From Phascolarctobacterium sp. (GTDB taxonomy: Bacteria > Bacillota > Negativicutes > Acidaminococcales > Acidaminococcaceae): a stretch of DNA of 7,568 nucleotides. The position numbers and the translations under genes were made by a program. The notes under the pieces were generated by a model. The model made no database searches. It saw only the letters and a program-made list of their open reading frames with translations, and had not been told where the DNA came from. Where the stretch lies: assembly GCA_019417125.1 (NCBI GenBank), contig DXVZ01000051.1, positions 1 to 7,568 on the forward strand. Direction: 5' to 3'. Below, one piece after another: positions 5,396 to 7,568 of the stretch (within the stretch, counting starts at the first letter, position 1; the number at the start of each line of letters is the position of its first letter).

Positions 5396-6960
5396 GGGTT
5401 TTAACAACCTATAAACTGCTTAATAATTCGCGCTATTTCCGCCTGCGTCTGTGTGCTGGCGGCATTGCCGCCGGTGTACTGGCAGGCGTTGTCATCAGCG
5501 GCTTCCGCCTGGCGCTGGTTGCCGCCAATAATCTGCGCCTGAATTGGCAGGATATGTTATTTGCAGGCGGCGTTACGACGCAAGCCGCTTTACTGTGGCT
5601 GGGCGCGCTTTTAGCTGCCGCCGCTGTGCTTACCCTGCTTGCCAAGGCAGAACCGCAGGCCGCCGGCAGCGGTATTCCGCAGGTAAAAGGCGCGGTGCTT
5701 GGCGTTTTTAAACTGCGCTGGCTGCGCATTTTAGCCGTAAAATTTGCCGCCTGTACCGTAGCAATCGGCAGCGGGCTTTCACTCGGCAGGGCAGGCCCAT
5801 CCATCCAAATGGGCGCGATGGCGGGGCAAGGCATAAGCCGCCTTTTAGCCCGTCCGCGCATAGAAGAACGCTATCTCATCAGCGGCGGCGCTGCGGCAGG
5901 GCTGGCGGCAGTTTTTAACGCACCGCTGGCTGGCGTTATTTTCGTACTGGAAGAAATCAACCACAACTTCTCCGGCTTTTTGCTGTTCCCCGTGCTGTCC
6001 GCCTCCGTTGCGGCAACCGTAACCAGCCGCCTTATTTTGGGCCGCGATACCGTTTTTGATTTTACCGGGCTGCCGTTTTTGCAGTTTAGCGATTACGGCG
6101 TTGTTATTGCCGCAGGCGTTATCTGCGGCGTGCTGGGGCTAGTATTTAACTACGGCCTGTTAAACGCCGCACGCCTGTACAAACTGCTGCCGCAAAACGC
6201 GCTTATCCAAAATTTTATACTGCTGCTTATTACCACGGCAGTAGGTTTTTGCCTGCCGGAAGCGCTGGGAGGCGGCGATGATTTGCTGACGGACACTGCC
6301 TTTAACAGCTACCCAGTAACAGCGCTGCTGCTGTTTTTAGCCGCCAAAGTTGTGCTGACGCTGCTCGCCTTTGGGCGTGGTCTGCCGGGCGGCGCGTTCA
6401 TACCAACGCTCGTCACCGGCGGCATTATCGGCGGCATTATGGCAGGCGTATGCACGCAGCTTGGCATTTTAAGCCCGGCGTATAAAGCAAACCTTGTAGT
6501 GCTTGCCATGGCGGCATTTTTTACCGCCTCAGTGCGCACGCCCATCACCGCCACGGTGCTGGTAATGGAAATGACCGGCTCGTTTATGCACCTTTTGCCG
6601 TTGGCGCTCGCTTCGCTTACAGCCTTTGCCACCACGGAACTTTGGCGTGCCAAACCGCTGTACGGCGAGCTGTTTATGCGCCTGTTAAAAAACACCAAAA
6701 CGCTGGAGCGCAACCACGCCGAACAGGAACGCAGCATTACGGAACTGACGGTAGATACCGGCAGCGCTGCCGACGGTCGCTTAGTGCGCGAAGTTAACTG
6801 GCCGCGCCATACGCTTTTGGTAGACGTAAAACGCGGCGGCGAAGAACTCATCCCCGAAGGCAATACGCGCCTGCACAGCGGCGATACCTTGTATGTGCTG
6901 TGCTACCCAACGGAAATTGGGGAACTGGAAACTTTAACAACGCAGCCCAAACAAAAATAA
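5380..6960 (+). CDS. ClC-family chloride channel/transporter with C-terminal TrkA-C domain, gating glutamate replaced by alanine
   Basis: A 526-residue inner-membrane protein of the ClC family, which move chloride as channels or as chloride/proton exchangers. Hydrophobic helices fill residues 25 to about 420. Anion-binding motifs are present: GSGIP (96-100, central serine S97), GRAGP (136-140), GGAFIP (337-342) and the tyrosine of KPLYGEL (Y428). The inner proton-pathway glutamate appears kept in LEEINHNF (E192). The external gating glutamate of the GREGP motif is Ala138 here (codon GCA, 5791-5793). The soluble tail, about 450-518, resembles a TrkA-C (RCK-C) ligand-binding domain (LLVDVKRGGEELIPEG, LHSGDTLYVL). 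The start overlaps the end of hydE by 16 bases, with GGAGG at 5371-5375 four bases before the ATG, so the two genes are surely co-transcribed and probably translationally coupled. Whether it transports chloride, another anion such as fluoride, or acts as a pure channel cannot be read from sequence. Confidence 0.95.
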   Translation: MDARLRVLTTYKLLNNSRYFRLRLCAGGIAAGVLAGVVISGFRLALVAANNLRLNWQDMLFAGGVTTQAALLWLGALLAAAAVLTLLAKAEPQAAGSGIPQVKGAVLGVFKLRWLRILAVKFAACTVAIGSGLSLGRAGPSIQMGAMAGQGISRLLARPRIEERYLISGGAAAGLAAVFNAPLAGVIFVLEEINHNFSGFLLFPVLSASVAATVTSRLILGRDTVFDFTGLPFLQFSDYGVVIAAGVICGVLGLVFNYGLLNAARLYKLLPQNALIQNFILLLITTAVGFCLPEALGGGDDLLTDTAFNSYPVTALLLFLAAKVVLTLLAFGRGLPGGAFIPTLVTGGIIGGIMAGVCTQLGILSPAYKANLVVLAMAAFFTASVRTPITATVLVMEMTGSFMHLLPLALASLTAFATTELWRAKPLYGELFMRLLKNTKTLERNHAEQERSITELTVDTGSAADGRLVREVNWPRHTLLVDVKRGGEELIPEGNTRLHSGDTLYVLCYPTEIGELETLTTQPKQK

Positions 6961-6963
6961 ACA

Positions 6964-7009
6964 AACGGCAGAAACTTTGCAATTTGCAAAACCGCTGCCG
7001 TTCTTTTTA
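6964..7009 (+). terminator. Bidirectional terminator between the ClC gene and the convergent gene
   Basis: AACGGCAG (6964-6971) pairs with CTGCCGTT (6995-7002), and an inner TTTGCA/TGCAAA hairpin with loop ATT sits within. On the plus strand CTTTTTAT follows the stem. On the minus strand the stem is followed by TGTTTATTTTTG, so it can also end the gene that stops at 7023. It lies four bases after the ClC stop. Confidence 0.88.
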
Positions 7010-7022
7010 TGCGTTTTGGGCT

Positions 7023-7565
7023 TTAATCAATGCCGGTTACTTTGTAGCCGCAGGCTTCCACCGCCGCCGTTAAAGCAGTGTCGTCAGGCTCCGCGCCTTT
7101 ATCAGCAAAAACCTCCGCCCAGCTTTTATTAAGCCTTACGTCCACGCTTTTTACGCCCGCAACCTGCGCCAGTGCAGCCTGTACTTTAGCCGCACATTTT
7201 TCGCAAGCCATGCCTTCAATTTTTACAACCTTGTAATCCAAGCGCTCAATTTTAAAAATTACCGGCCGTGTTCCGTCGTTGCAGCAGGCAATCATCATGC
7301 GCTCATCGTTAGTCCAGTTGCGCATAATGCTGCCCCCCTGTAAAGCAGTGTAAATATAACGGCTGATGCAGTCCCACGCTTCGCCGCACTGGCTGCCTTT
7401 ACCCATAGTCCAAAAAGTATCCTCATCCGCGTAACGCGCAAAAATAAACTCGTCGCCTACGTTATAAAACGGGCACGGGCCGCTTTTAGGGTCTGCCAGG
7501 TACTTTTCCTGAAAATCATTAAAGCATTTTTTGTCGATAACCGTCACTTTGCATTTGTGCTGCAT
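7023..7565 (-). CDS. TIGR04076-family protein fused to a C-terminal heavy-metal-associated (HMA) domain
   Basis: A 180-residue cytoplasmic protein with two parts. Residues 1 to about 107 resemble the TIGR04076 family of unknown function: KCKVTVID near the start, SGPCPFYNVGDEF (28-40), CGEAWDCISRYIY (60-72) and ACCNDGTRPVIFKIE (93-107). Residues 111 to 180 form an HMA domain of the copper-chaperone fold: YKVVKIEGMACEKC (111-124) with the metal-binding pair C121 and C124, AGVKSVDVRLNKSWAEV, and VEACGYKV at the end. The first part also holds cysteines at 5, 14, 31, 60, 66, 94 and 95, so a metal- or redox-linked job is plausible but inferred. The start ATG is three bases from the window edge, so no ribosome site can be checked and the true start could lie further upstream. 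It converges on the ClC gene across a shared terminator. Confidence 0.88.
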   Translation of the reverse strand: MQHKCKVTVIDKKCFNDFQEKYLADPKSGPCPFYNVGDEFIFARYADEDTFWTMGKGSQCGEAWDCISRYIYTALQGGSIMRNWTNDERMMIACCNDGTRPVIFKIERLDYKVVKIEGMACEKCAAKVQAALAQVAGVKSVDVRLNKSWAEVFADKGAEPDDTALTAAVEACGYKVTGID

Positions 7566-7568
7566 AAA

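Noticed and set aside
6309..6863. Minus-strand open frame of 184 residues opposite the ClC gene
   Set aside because: It is a shadow of a membrane protein gene, with no ribosome site or family motif.

Overview
The window looks like chromosome from an anaerobic member of the Bacillota, and carriage in the Negativicutes or Clostridia is my guess rather than something the sequence proves. Three things point there. The order tRNA-Ser, SRP RNA, dnaX, ybaB, recR is the arrangement known from Bacillus subtilis and relatives. Strong Shine-Dalgarno sites (GGAGG type) precede most genes. A [FeFe]-hydrogenase maturase (HydE) implies anaerobic hydrogen metabolism. Base composition is roughly balanced, with AT-rich intergenic gaps. 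No insertion sequence, phage gene, CRISPR array or other sign of recent transfer is visible.

Bases 1-3312, all on the minus strand and so read from right to left, form a housekeeping block. A near-consensus promoter (3284-3312) lies in front of tRNA-Ser(GGA). A small-type signal recognition particle RNA follows, with its own terminator. dnaX then has a private promoter and begins with GTG, followed by ybaB and recR, packed with 27 and 1 bases between them. A partial reading frame at the left edge sits where B. subtilis has yaaL. DnaX is the clamp-loader ATPase of the replicase, YbaB a nucleoid-associated protein, and RecR a recombination mediator, so the operon groups replication and repair. 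The promoter of the tRNA is interlocked with the terminator of the upstream usp gene.

Bases 3341-4195 (minus) encode a tandem UspA-domain stress protein. It diverges from a two-gene plus-strand unit (4337-6960): hydE, started from a TATAAT box with an extended -10, and a ClC-family chloride transporter that overlaps hydE by 16 bases. The ClC protein has alanine where the gating glutamate is normally found.

A bidirectional terminator at about 6964-7009 separates the ClC gene from a convergent minus-strand gene (7023-7565). That gene encodes a two-domain protein: a TIGR04076-like N-terminal part fused to a heavy-metal-associated (HMA) domain.

No clearly new multi-gene system is present. The best leads are the interlocked promoter and terminator before tRNA-Ser, the Glu-to-Ala ClC next to hydE, and the TIGR04076-HMA fusion.
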